Source of the DNA: Breviolum minutum Mf 1.05b.01
Taxonomy: Eukaryota; Sar; Dinophyceae; Suessiales; Symbiodiniaceae
Reading direction: 5' to 3'
Length of the DNA stretch: 64,000 nucleotides
NCBI GenBank assembly: GCA_000507305.1
Contig: DF239928.1
Span: 84,877-148,876 of the forward strand
Shown piece by piece: positions 46,421 through 57,803 of the stretch (positions within the stretch are counted from its first letter, which is position 1; every line of letters starts with the position of its first letter). Under the pieces are notes generated by a model. It ran no database searches, was not told the DNA's origin, and worked only from the letters and a program-made list of their open reading frames with translations. The position numbers and the translations under genes were made by a program.

Positions 46421-49400
46421 CTGCTGCCCCAGGAGCTCTCCAAAAGATGCAAGACAAACTCCGCAGCACTTTGGGCAACGCAGCGTCGAAAACTGTGGTG
46501 CGCTTGCACACAGATGCAACGCCGGCCATCTTTGGAAGTGGCCTCCACGCGCATGGCATGAGTCTCCTTGACAAACCTGAGATTTTTGTTGCCAGGTCGA
46601 GGAAAATGTCATGTACAGTAGCAACTGAAATGAAATTGGTTTAAAGTGGTGTAAAGTCAATTCCTTCTTTTTCACTTCTTCCCCAACAGCAGAATGCTAA
46701 TGGAGTCTGTTCCCTCAAAGGTTGGGGGGGGATGTTCCCCACCAGAGCAAAACAATGACATTGACCTCGGAGAGTTCCCTCCAAGCAACTGGTCAGTGAC
46801 CCACACCATGGGCAACGAGAAATTCGCTAAAGCTTCGGAAAAACTGCGCTGGCGCCAAAGGTCTCGAGGCACCAACGAAACCAAGGCCTGCATTGCCAGG
46901 CGTCGATACGGCCTGTGTGTGTTATCGATAACTACAATGCCACATCGATGCAGCAAAGGTGCTACCAAGATGTCATTCCAAATGCCAGGAGCAGTGCCCA
47001 TCCCTGTACTGGAATTGCCTGCAGCTGTCAGAGAGTCTGGAGAAATATTAAGGTTCTATTAACGCATTTTGCGCATACCAATGAAAGCTTGACACTTGAA
47101 TCACCAGAAATCAAGATGGATGTTTCCGAAAATAGTGGTACCCCCAAATCATCCATTTGAATAGGGTTTTCCATTATAAACCATCCATTTTGGGGTACCC
47201 CTATTTTTGGAAACACCCGTATTGACGCCTTATTTTTTGGATATTTGGATATCTCTTGGCCAACTCCCCCTCCACCTTGGATCTTCAAACGCCGCGGCAC
47301 GGTGCCTGCCTGAGCTCAACAAATGACACACCTTATTGACTCCACACACACCTAAATGATGCAATATCTATATATATATATACATATTTACAGTAACATG
47401 TATAGAATCATATATATCATATATACATATTGAGCATATGATTTTACATGTATTGTATACGAAATCGTCTAAATTATATATTCTGCAACCATTGTGGATA
47501 AAATCTGAAAGAGATATCAAAGTGAACCTAAAAATGCAGCCATCATACGAGATTCTATCTTCTCTGAGGGGGTTGTGTCTGTATATATATATATATATAT
47601 ATCATCACATGTCTACATATCTAGACATCCGCATTCCCGACCTCATCCCACCTCCGGGAAAGGCCAAGACCAAACATCCCGACGTCCCACAGCTTGGAAT
47701 GCAGGATCACTTTCCTTTCAAACAGAAAAGTGCACTGAAATATTCATGGAAATCCTCTTTGCAACTCATGTTAAGCTTTAGACATAGAAGCGGAGACGGG
47801 AGATATGTTGAGATCTCTTACTTTTTCCAGAGAATTTCCGATTAAAATGGAAAAAAAAATGTTTTCTTGCAGCCCCAAGTGTCATCCAAGAAAAAGTCCA
47901 CCTGTCGCATCTCGGAACCAGCCACCATTTGAGGTGCGTACACCCCATCTTTGAAGACTGGCACGGCATCCCCGAAGCCAAGATTGGTGATCCTGATTTC
48001 CACAGTGATGTGCGGAGTTGCGAATGTTTGCGACTTGGCATGACTCTTTTGCTCTCAGAATGACTGACAAATTTGGTTGGCAAGTCCAGTCAAGTGTCAA
48101 AAGATTAATGGCGCCACTTCCTCCCAAGCCAGCTGTGAAGTAAGAAAAATTCAGATCTTGAATTTCCGTACCTTACAACCAGAGATCTGAAGTGCCAAAA
48201 TGGCGATGGCACATTGAAAAACCACGTTCCGAAAATTCTGTTGACGGCACTTCCAGAGTCTTGAAGCTGCTTGGCGCATTCCATGGCCAGGATATTGGAA
48301 AAGCCTCATCCATCAGGATGCTTTTGTTGGCTTCAACGCTTCACAAATCAATGTACACATCAGGTGACAGGTACTCAAGCATTCCATTGGTATCTTATGA
48401 ATCTTATGCCACTTGCGTTTTGGAACGCCTGGAAAGGCTCCAGCACTGCAAAGTGCCATACACTGCGCATCCTGGAACTCCTGGTCCATCGCTTCTGCGG
48501 CATCCAAGTAGCCTCAAACCAAGGCAGCGACGTCAAAAACAACACGGAAATGATCAAATACGAAAAGGTTATAGTATTTGATGATTTGAGATTGTTTACA
48601 GCATAGGTATAGATATAAATTAGATATCAAATATGATATCATGTAATACTATTCATGACATATATTATAAAAGTATAATATATAATACACCTTCAGTCTA
48701 CAACATATGCAATATTCACACATTTTCGCCCGAGGGTCTCATGGGATCTGCCACATCCACATAGATAGGCACTTGCTGTTCAAGTGCTGCCTTGGGAAAC
48801 GAGACTTGAATCCATCATCGGAGGAAGGGTTAAGCCATGAGAAAACCAAAGAATCTTCAACTGAACATGTTTCCAAAGTGCAGGTCAGTCTCAAATTGCA
48901 CAGTGACAACAAAAATTAGAATCTTACGGAGTTTCCTAATCGAAGCACTTTGTTCCAAAGAATCTCCAAGAAATCAGAATTTGGCATACCAGTTCCCATC
49001 CCTCACTGCATACCATGGTGCTCGCAGAACAGTCGGTTCACCATCAAAAGGTCCAGCAGTGTGGAGTAGCACATCAATATCATCCAAAGGCAACTTTCCT
49101 ACAACTCAACTTAGCAACTTGCAAACCCTGTCGTAAGTTTACAAAAAAAAAAATGTGACTCCACTCCACCCTGACCTGGTTTCTGCCAGTCCACCTGGCG
49201 CGAAACTTGGCAGGAAGAATGAGATACATGAAAAACACAGCCTCAAAGTTCACAATTCCATACAGTTTTGGAATGCTTTCAAGAATCTTGTAAAAAAATG
49301 GTTGGTAAAAAAATGTCCCGTTTGTGCAAAGTTACCAAAGTTACCACCAAAGGTACCAATGTCCTGTCTTGAAAATCATCACCTTAAAGTTGACGTTTGA

Positions 49401-50119
49401 AAAATCCCTCTCGCACCTGGCGAAACGAGACTTCGTGCCCTTGGTGTTCGCCAAAAACCTCCGGAAAGCTCCCAAAAATCAAGACTTCAGAAGATGGCTT
49501 CATATAGGTTTCTGAAGATGGATTCAAATCTGTCTCAAGGCGACCAAAAAAACAAAACACTCGTTTGATTCCTCCCAAAAATCGTTTCGTTTTTGCTTAG
49601 AAAATCATACGAAATTACAGGAAACCTGGCCTTGAAACAGACACATTTGATGCAACTTTTCCGAAGCCTCGGCTTTCACCTCCTTCACAGCTGCTTTGCC
49701 TTGATCAGCCTTGCGGCCTGCCAAGATCACCTGGTCCCGAAGATACCAACTCAGCCAACTCAATAGATGTGTAAATTCCTAAAGATCCCGGTAGGGTATG
49801 ATAAATTTTGGTGTCCTTCCAGTATGAGAAAATCATAGAAAAGACAGAAAATCCAAATTTGACCTCAACAAAACCGTACCTCCAAAGGTCCAGGTGCTCT
49901 CTTCATCAAATGCACAGCAGCTGCTGTACCAATCCGACCACAGCCACCCAACAGCAGGAGACGTGGACGTGCAGCATGTCTCGCCGACTTTGAGCGGGAA
50001 AATTGCCTGGTGGATGCCTAGAGTATGTAACTCTGTTCCGAAGTTCAAATTCACTGATGCCTTGCCTCGAAAGAGAAGCCAAACCAGCACAGGAAGCACA
50101 TAAAGTCGATAGACGCCAT
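46421..50119 (-). CDS. Saccharopine-dehydrogenase-like NAD(P)-binding oxidoreductase, multi-exon
   Basis: Similar to the plant/cyanobacterial saccharopine-dehydrogenase-like family, whose substrate is mostly unknown. Exons: 50119-50061, 50006-49880, 49730-49631, 49098-49022, 48790-48730, 48512-48429, 48304-48230, 48156-48099, 47992-47874, then about 47040-46966, 46887 to about 46770, and 46566-46421. The first nine join with perfect phase (253 codons). Motifs: LLLLGGCGRIGTAAA (Rossmann Gly loop), VILAGRKADQGKAA, VLLHTAGPF, YVDVADPM, CSAGAFPGFSN, YFTAGLGGSG, FGDAVPVF, GTAPGIWNDIL, LANFSLPMV, THAMRVEA. Donors are mainly GC, with GA after 48230 and 48099 and GT after 49880 and 46966. The exon between 47874 and 47040 and the C-terminal PGVWFPEE-like end were not found. 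Confidence 0.85.
47119..47218. repeat. Palindromic MITE-like element, copy 1
   Basis: About 100 bp. Left arm TGTTTCCGAAAATAGTGGTA and the right arm, whose reverse complement reads GTGTTTCCAAAAATAGGGGT, pair with few mismatches; the loop is about 25 bases around TTTTCCATTATAAACC. It lies in an intron of the saccharopine-dehydrogenase-like gene. Copy 2 is at 56086-56195. Confidence 0.85.
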
Positions 50120-51250
50120 GATCTTTCTCGCTTTACTGGCTTCCTAAACGGAAATGCCACAGGCTGTTTTCAATTCAGGCACTCTCAGAAATCCTCCAAA
50201 TGCCAAGCCACAAAAAGCTCGCTCTGGGGACCCGAAGTTGAGGCTGATGTTTCACCTTCCAACATGTAAAGACCACGGTAACTGTGTGATTCCATATAGT
50301 TTTGGAAGAGTCTTTAAGTGGAGAAAAGAGATCACTGCATGCCGGCCTGAACCTCACAAAACGAAAGCTCCATGATAGCCCCCCGCGTCAACAAATATGA
50401 CTGCCACTTTGGATCAAAAAGTCCGATGTCGATGATGTCGGCAAATTGTTGGCTTCAAGAATATGTTTCTTGCTGTTCCGGTTGGATGGCAAGACTGCCG
50501 AAAAATATCGTTCTTAGTTTTAAAATTTTAAAGAGACTATACTATACTTAAATTCTTCTAATTTTTCCGTTGGATTTATCTTGTGGCTTCTGTGTGTTTC
50601 ACAAAATTACCATGGCATAAACTGTGCACTTTTCTCTCCGTGCTTGTAGTTGTAACCTTAACTTACGAAACGAATCTATTGGCTCTGAGGCCCCATGGAC
50701 CTTTGAGCACGGATGCACCAAATCGGAGCAGATTCACAGACAAAACCGACAATGCAAACACCCTTTCCACAAACGCTTGATGTAAACATGATATAAAATA
50801 CTTATAAAATGTATATTAGATAAAATGTATTAACGTGTGTTAGGTTTTCAGTTCTGATGAGTTTTTTTGTTGCCAAAACTCAGCATCTCACCTTGCAGTA
50901 TGAGATGCTCTACAAACTCAAGGCGACTCGCCTGGATTGGGGTCCAAACTTGGCTGAGAATGATCAAGAAGTGAAGTGTTCTGGTGAAAGTCCAGGCCTT
51001 CTGTGGATGGATTGGTGAACACCTTTGGCAAAAGCAGCAAAAAGCAAAGAGATGAAAAATTCTGCGTCAATGAATCATACAATGCATCATTTCGTTGGCA
51101 CAAGCATAACTTTTCTCTGCTGTTCACTCAGTGTGACTCTGATGCTAAAGTGAAACTTTTTGTTTTTTGTTGGTCCTGGCACAACAGCTAGGACTGACTG
51201 CATTGAGATACTGCATTGAGATAGATTCTGATCGACCATCCCCTCCAACT
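50120..51250. other. Spacer without a supported gene
   Basis: Holds the putative promoter of the saccharopine-dehydrogenase-like gene and the 3' region of the trehalose-phosphate gene. Only short open frames; an A/T-rich tract at 50510-50570 and 50785-50850. No motif recognised. Confidence 0.5.
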
Positions 51251-54200
51251 TCATCCCGAACTGGCAGCTGTCTTATCTTCTGGATAGCCTTCACTCTCCT
51301 GTAGCTTTGCTTGTCGGATTTCACGTGCAAGTCGCGCAATCAGGAAGGCCACATCAGTGGTATCACTGACATGATACATGGCTCTGGTAGGTTTCCGACT
51401 CACAGTCACCGTGATCAATGCTGTCGTGGGAATCTCAGAACGACTCTGGGCATCCGGAAGGGATTGATTCAATTGATTCGATGCTTCAGGAGCCGTCGTG
51501 GTCAATTCAGGCTCAGAGGGTGTCTTTTTCAAGACGGGCTCTATGGATGCTTTGTGCAAACCGAACACCCCTGTGTCATCATCATTCCGAGCTGTTGCTC
51601 GTCTGTAGAGTGTTCCTAGAGATTTACTGTTGGCCTCGAAGTTCTTTGCTTCGTCGACCCAATCATCTAAGGCATCACCCAAAGGAGATGTCACAGGATT
51701 GCTCAGGTAGGAAGTACGCATGGCCATAGATGAATGAGAATCATCACTACGAAGGCGATCGAGAGATGGAGAGGTGACCTTCCTCATTTCAGCTGTATCT
51801 TGCTCAAAGAACTTTTGTAAGGTCAAGTAAACATCCTCATCCTTGGTGATGAGATCACTCATACATAGTACAACGGCATCTGAGAGCCACTTTGGAGAAG
51901 TGGTCCCACCATCTTCACAGCAAATTCGTTGTACAATCTTTTCCAATTGAGAAGCTTTACTCACACCGGTAGGCCGAACACTGACCTCATCATTGCCTAC
52001 CACCACCTCTGCAGGTGCAGAAAGAAGTGGACCAGCCCACAAATGAATCATCAATTCCTTGGATTGGATAGCAGCATGATCTCCTTGGGTTTTCTGGTAA
52101 TGCCAGGAAACTGAAGACATGGTCTCAATGACTCGAGATCCAGGAGTGCGAGCTGCAAAGTATTCCATGATTTCTTTGGCGGGAGCCAGCCATTCCTTGT
52201 CCAACAGTTCCATATTGGACCAAGTTCCGTCTGGCTCTCGGTAGCAAACACCACCCTCTGCAATGATCCAACATGGCAAATTGCCAATGGCCTGGGAGAG
52301 CAAATCTTGTTCCAAGCTACTCATGATGATTACATGGGTATTGGGCTCCTCCGCCAAGACCTTTAAGTTGGCAGATAGCACAGGATTCAGCTTTGGCAAA
52401 ATCTTCGCCTGAATCTTGGACTTTCGTGGAAGCAATGTGCCCGAAAAGCCAAAGACGAAGATGCGCTTGCTGGAATTTCGCACGGCGGCCACTGCATTCT
52501 CATGATCCAGTGGTGGTGGAATTTGCAAACGTTCATCTTCACAGTCTCTCTCGGCAGATAGAATCTCATCTAAAAAATTGGAGGCCCATCGCCGGAGAGT
52601 ATGTGCAAAGACATGTTTTTGACCATAACGATGAAGCTCTCGACGATCTTGAAAATCCATCTCCATCGCCTCTTGAATTGCATCTGCAAAGGCAGTGGTA
52701 TCCCATGGGTTCACACAAATTGCTGCCGCACGCAGCGACTGTGCAGAGCCTGAAAATTCAGACAGGATCAGTACACCACAGTCTTTGTCCTCCTGACACC
52801 ACACAAATTCATTGGCTTCGCGTGAAAGCGTGTCACGAAGTGGGGTGTCCATGAAAACATGTGCTTTAACCATCAGTGCCGTGACATCAGATCTGCTAAT
52901 GTCCTGATACAAAAAATGAAATGGCAAGTGGCCAATGGATCCAAAGGCAGAGTTACATTCGCCTCCCATCTGGTAGACCTGCTGTAACAGTTTCTGCCGT
53001 TCCTCACGTGTCTCGGCGACCTCCTCATCATCAAACGTTTTGGCCTGGACCAATTGGATGAAAACAACCCCAGAGGCCGCAGATGGAGAGCGTTGTAAAA
53101 ACTTGTGAAAAGCCATGATTTTGTGTGGGATACCTTCTTTCTCCTCCAGTCGATCTACTGCCATAAGAATGGTCTTTTGAGAATAATTCCTTTCCAACTC
53201 TCGAATGGCTGCTTTGGTGTCCTCCTGGTGGAAGATTTGAGAATACGGCTCTAAGTGGATGCCTAAGGGAACTGCGATGACCTTAGTACTGGTACCGCCA
53301 GCATCCTCACAAGCCTCAATACCAGATGCAGTGCATTCGCAGCCAAGAATGCGGGTTGCAGCAGTCAAGAAGTGGCGGACATATTGAAAATTGTGGAAGC
53401 CAATGACATTGGAACTCAACACCCCTCGCAGCAATTCTTCACGCTGTGGCAGGATTCGGTAGACCTCACTACTTGGAAACACACAATGGATGTAGAAGCC
53501 AATTGTCATGTCGGGTCTCTCCTTGCGGAGGACCTTTGGCAACAGCATCAAAGGATAATCGTTGATGAGAACCAGATCGCCTCTGGTATGAATTTGAAGG
53601 ACTGCATCCCGAAAGCTCTCATTGACAAGTTTGTAGCCTTCCCAGTCATAAAGACCAATTCCAGTCTCCATGGATGGTGGTGTGTAATGAAACAATGGAA
53701 AGATCACTTTATCAGCGAAGCGATCCCGCCCAGCAGGTGGAAACACAGGGACAGCTTCCACTTTCGTTTCCTTCCGAAGCACATTCATTAGCTCTTGCTG
53801 TAAACTCTCAAGGCCCTCGAGATCATTGAATGTCACCAAGGAACGATCTGATGCACGACGCACCACAGGTGCACCTACCAAATAGACCTCACTGGGACGG
53901 ACACAAATGGAAGAATGAACCTTGTGATTACGAATCTCATCAGCCAAAATCTCAGCAAAGTTCGCATCAAACTGATCACACTCCAATTGAACGGTACCTT
54001 TGTCCTCATCCCATATAAACGTGTAAGGCAGCTTTGCACAAACTACAATCAGCTTGCGCCATGGTCTACTTGGCTCTGTTTCTATGACAGGAACACAGGT
54101 TTCTGCACGCTGCCATTGATGCCAATTGGCTGAAATTCGCTGACTTCGAGCCTCAATTTCAGGTTGTAAAATGAACTTGGTTTGTGGCCATTCTTCTGCC

Positions 54201-54577
54201 TTTCGAGGCCCACTATTGTCTGTTGGTGGAGAGTATTTATCAGCGGAACTGGAACGACCCTCTTGCAAGGGTGAAAGATGGGTCTCTGGGGAGTGCTCAC
54301 CACGTAAGCCCCTGAAAGCAGAGATTTTGCGCTCAAAGCGCCCATGCTCATGTAGACCATGAGGCGAGGCGCGACGGCGGCTGGTTGGGATGGGCCGGTG
54401 CAAACGTCGGGTTGCACCATCCCGACCCTCTCCACGATGATGTTGCAGCTTTGGAACAGACAATTGTTTGGAAAAGTCTTTTCGATGAGCCGTCAACTCA
54501 GTAAGATCGAATGAAGAAGACAAGGACTGTTCAGCAGAAGCTGCACGGCGTAGCTGGGCACCTGTGGGTGAGGTCAT
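51251..54577 (-). CDS. Trehalose-6-phosphate synthase/phosphatase-like protein, likely inactive
   Basis: 1108 residues, one exon. Residues 1-170 are a Ser/Arg-rich, probably disordered leader. About 174-672 is a GT20 synthase domain (FPSSEVYRILPQREELLRGV, VLINDYPLMLLP, GVLILSEFSGSAQSL) and about 705-925 a HAD phosphatase domain; the tail is Ser-rich. Key residues differ from active enzymes. The RLDYxKG motif is RLEEKEG (476-482), putting Glu where the substrate-binding Lys should be. The HDYHL motif reads NDYPL. In the phosphatase domain DxDGT is GFSGT (both Asp lost, 710 and 712), SGR is SSL, and GDD is SDL. The scaffold is intact without stops, so a regulatory role like that of plant class II TPS proteins is inferred. 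Confidence 0.92.
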   Translation of the reverse strand: MTSPTGAQLRRAASAEQSLSSSFDLTELTAHRKDFSKQLSVPKLQHHRGEGRDGATRRLHRPIPTSRRRASPHGLHEHGRFERKISAFRGLRGEHSPETHLSPLQEGRSSSADKYSPPTDNSGPRKAEEWPQTKFILQPEIEARSQRISANWHQWQRAETCVPVIETEPSRPWRKLIVVCAKLPYTFIWDEDKGTVQLECDQFDANFAEILADEIRNHKVHSSICVRPSEVYLVGAPVVRRASDRSLVTFNDLEGLESLQQELMNVLRKETKVEAVPVFPPAGRDRFADKVIFPLFHYTPPSMETGIGLYDWEGYKLVNESFRDAVLQIHTRGDLVLINDYPLMLLPKVLRKERPDMTIGFYIHCVFPSSEVYRILPQREELLRGVLSSNVIGFHNFQYVRHFLTAATRILGCECTASGIEACEDAGGTSTKVIAVPLGIHLEPYSQIFHQEDTKAAIRELERNYSQKTILMAVDRLEEKEGIPHKIMAFHKFLQRSPSAASGVVFIQLVQAKTFDDEEVAETREERQKLLQQVYQMGGECNSAFGSIGHLPFHFLYQDISRSDVTALMVKAHVFMDTPLRDTLSREANEFVWCQEDKDCGVLILSEFSGSAQSLRAAAICVNPWDTTAFADAIQEAMEMDFQDRRELHRYGQKHVFAHTLRRWASNFLDEILSAERDCEDERLQIPPPLDHENAVAAVRNSSKRIFVFGFSGTLLPRKSKIQAKILPKLNPVLSANLKVLAEEPNTHVIIMSSLEQDLLSQAIGNLPCWIIAEGGVCYREPDGTWSNMELLDKEWLAPAKEIMEYFAARTPGSRVIETMSSVSWHYQKTQGDHAAIQSKELMIHLWAGPLLSAPAEVVVGNDEVSVRPTGVSKASQLEKIVQRICCEDGGTTSPKWLSDAVVLCMSDLITKDEDVYLTLQKFFEQDTAEMRKVTSPSLDRLRSDDSHSSMAMRTSYLSNPVTSPLGDALDDWVDEAKNFEANSKSLGTLYRRATARNDDDTGVFGLHKASIEPVLKKTPSEPELTTTAPEASNQLNQSLPDAQSRSEIPTTALITVTVSRKPTRAMYHVSDTTDVAFLIARLAREIRQAKLQESEGYPEDKTAASSG

Positions 54578-57359
54578 TGGAATCGGGAGACCCGAAGAAG
54601 CAGAAGCACACCGGCATTGACGGGCTGGAAATTGCTACTTCACCTGCTTTGATCCATCAAATATCTACGGCGAGGTCTAGGTTGAAAATCTACACGGGGT
54701 TGTGGCTTGCAATGCCTCCTTTCAAACAAAAAGCAAGAGTTCGCAAGACTCTGCACGAACATGTGCCTTTATCAACCTTGTTCTGTAAAAACGAGACCCA
54801 TGTGCTTTTTCTAAAGCACTGTGCCTGGACGATACAAGAATCGCATGTGGAAGGTTCGCCTGGTCCACAGTGCACAGGCAAAATGCAGGGTTCATAGGGC
54901 TTTAAAAGAAACAGAACCAACCTTAACATGCTCAAAGAGATTCAGCCACTGAATATTTTACCAAGAATCATTGGTCACTGGAAAATGACCAAAGTTTGTG
55001 AAAAGACCGGAGACTCCTTTTTGTTTGTGACCACTTTCCACTGCTTCCCAGCCAGTTTTTGTAGGAGACAGGTATCCGATGTGCAACGTTGCCTGTAGAG
55101 TGGCCCAATTGTACTCTGAGATGAAGCGGGGCTGCAGCCCCTGTGCCCTGAATCTAACACGAGTGACAAGAGGTCTGAGGTGCACGAAGTCTGAGGTGCA
55201 CGAAGAAAAAAATATCATGCAAGCAGCCGTGTGTTCGTTCTGTTTCGTTCGAGTGTTTTCAGAAAAATTGAGGTCGAAGCATTGCCATGTGCCGAAGAAT
55301 CCAAAAGCAAGTAGGAGAAAAGATCTTTTATGGAAATTAGCCTGGCTATCAGATATTACATACTTGTTTTTTGCTTCTTTCATGAACACGGAGCATCTAA
55401 AAATGATAGGCTTCAAGTACAATATCAAATATATCTAGACTTGTGCTACACTTGTGATGGGTTGAAGATATCACTACGGGTTAAAGATTTCATGGATTCC
55501 TGAAAGCTACAAAGCCTTGCAAGTGTCGTTCTTCAGAACTTGCCCAATTTGCAATGAAGGCTTAGCGCAAAAACAAATATGAGTAGCTGAGTATCAAAAA
55601 GGAAATTGCGGACATACGATAGGGTCATGTTCATGACGTTCAGTGCACCTTGAAAGCTGCTCCTCTCAGGTTGGCACAACTGGACCCAGCTGTCAAAAAG
55701 AATCAACCGAAGCTCAAATCCTTCAGTGACTTTTTCCTGCTGGATTGGGTGCAAGAAAATCACGCAAGCTTCACTACCGCTTGTAACCATGACGCTTCAT
55801 CATGGTTCATCAGGATTCTGGTCAAAATGATGACATCTCCATTGGCTACAACGTTTGTCTACAGCAAAGAAATCGCTGACAACGCAGCTGTCAGAGTTCT
55901 TCCTACGATTCAATCAGATTTTCTGCCGTTTCTTTGGCGGAGCCTGCCCCTGCAGAAAGGAGCAATGTGCAGCATATGTCTGGGAGCTCTGACAAGATTT
56001 CAACGAGGTGGCCAGTTGATGTTCAATTCACGAAGCGCCAATTACCATATCATCGATCAGAATTCAGAATCATCAGAAATATGTGTATATGGGGGTTTCC
56101 TAAAATAGGGGTACCCCCAAATCATCCATTTTAATAGGGTGTTCCACTATAAACCATCCATTTTGGGGTACCACCATTTTAGGAAACCCCCATATAAACA
56201 TGGATCATGGACATCATTTCCAACAATGCCTTCAAAACTTCCATCTAAAAAAATCTCTAAAAATCACTTTTAGGCGCCTTTGCTTCAGGAGCATCACAGG
56301 TTTGGGTCTGAAGAAACCAAGCAGCAAACTTCCTGAGGTCAAAACTTCCACCGCTGAAAACGGAGCATTTTTGCGGATCGGATTTCCGATATCTATACGC
56401 AGTTGGCAACTGTACTGATGCGCATCTGAAAAAAATGAGAGGGGCCGCATTGCATTTGTTGAAAAATCATCGAGTCAACTAGAACAGCTGAATTTGATCT
56501 AGGTGCTCTTGAGGCAGTGCAGTTGATCTGTTGTCTCTGTGAACTTGACGAATGGTTTTACCAAACTGAGGCGCCAGCTGTAGGGTCCCCTCAACGATAT
56601 GACTTCGAAGCGCTTCGAAGAACTTCAGATACCTTCATACAAGCAATACTACATCACCACACATTTCATTACAATGAGATAACAAGCATGTGCATTTCAC
56701 TAGTATGACATATTAGGAGACAACATCGTACATGTTTCCCTCATTTGTTCACTTGTTCGATGTTGTATCCTTGTCATTTTCGTTCCGTCATTCATCCATC
56801 CGCGGACCGAAAAAGTGAGATCAAGCAACAAATTGAGATTGTGCTCAGCCAACAGCATTGTTCCCAGCAGTTCGTGGACCTTCCAAATGTCAGCATTCCG
56901 GAAGTCAAGGGCGCTCAGACATCATGACTTACGGATGATTCAGCATTGCCTCGTGAAGGTGATAGAGGTAGGCTCTTGAGTATTGTTTCACCGGCGATGA
57001 TTCACCTTGGTCACTTTCCACGTCATTGCTCAAGTTTCAGGAAATTAAAAAACACAAAAAGGAGCCGAGGAGGGCCTAGGGGACCCTGTGTTTCAGCAAG
57101 AAAAGGCTACATAAAGATACGATTCGATCTTTGAAAACGACATCTTCGGGTGGGAAACCTGGCAGACAATGAAACGATCTTCGATCGGACTTGGACACCA
57201 GGCTGATGGGACCAAAATCCTCGCGGCACTCGGGTGATCTCATCCAAATTTGCCTGCAACGGTCCCATCTTTACGGTGTGGTATCTCCTGGAACATATGA
57301 TAATTGAAGTGAGTATTGACATAGTTCCTCTAATTTGGCAACAGTGGCTTCTCAACTAT
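54578..57359. other. Region with weak minus-strand ORFs only
   Basis: The frame at 55200-54958 (RFRAQGLQPRFISEYNWATL, ending in a stop) and the frame at about 55750-55640 (EGFELRLILFDSWVQLCQPE, ending at a GTGCAC donor) read like exons but are not linked. A short direct repeat (CTGAGGTGCACGAAG twice) is at 55176-55206. Nothing else is supported apart from the MITE-like element at 56086. Confidence 0.35.
56086..56195. repeat. Palindromic MITE-like element, copy 2
   Basis: About 110 bp with arms ATATGGGGGTTTCCTAAAAT (left) and its near-complement on the right, a loop like that of copy 1 at 47119-47218, and the shared core GGTACCCCCAAATCATCCAT. The outer arm bases differ from copy 1, so the arms have diverged in step, which suggests separate mobilisation or compensatory change. 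Confidence 0.85.
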
Positions 57360-57439
57360 GCCTATAACCATTTTAAATTATAGAAATCATCACAAATCCA
57401 AGCCTTCATCGAATGTTTTTCTTCCGTTTTGCGTTTTCG

Positions 57440-57800
57440 CAGTTCAGTTTGCAGCGAACCTCACAGCCTCGGGTGGCTTTGCATCAGACTTGGCTTCCAA
57501 CACCTTGAGGACCTGGTTTCACAACCACGACGCTACGAAGGCATTTTTTGTTTGGAGAAATTTCTTGGCCTCATCAGCATCTGAAAGCTCCAAGCCTCCG
57601 CTTTTTTCCAAAGGAAGCCATGAATGCAACCATCCACAAGAATGAATTTGAGATATCATAATTTCATTGATTTCAGATCCACCTGCAGGCATTTCCCAAT
57701 CAAAGAGCAAGGCAATGCCACCATTTGCTGCCTCAAGCAGTGTCACTGTCACTGCTTCAACACACATCTTTTCGTTAGCTTCGCCTCCATCGGGTAGGTC
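57440..57800 (-). CDS. Possible 3' exons of a thioredoxin/PDI-like gene
   Basis: From right to left: about 57795-57680 reads ANEKMCVEAVTVTLLEAANG and ends MPAG|GTGGAT; about 57597-57540 reads GLELSDADEAKKFLQTKNAF before a GTAGCG donor; about 57512-57450 reads VLKVLEAKSDAKPPEAVRF and soon a stop. The middle piece resembles the b-type domain of protein disulfide isomerases (DEAKKFL..K.AFV). The phase from the first to the second exon was not confirmed, so the joined structure is tentative. Confidence 0.35.
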
Positions 57801-57803
57801 AGC

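Noticed and set aside
46303..47062. Plus-strand ORFs of 113 and 122 codons
   Set aside because: They are antisense to the THAMRVEA, LANFSLPMV and GTAPGIWNDIL exons of the oxidoreductase, which match a known family.
55650..56108. Plus-strand ORF of 152 codons
   Set aside because: Its 3' part runs into the MITE-like hairpin, it is opposed to all supported genes, and the complementary frame at 55640-55750 reads better.
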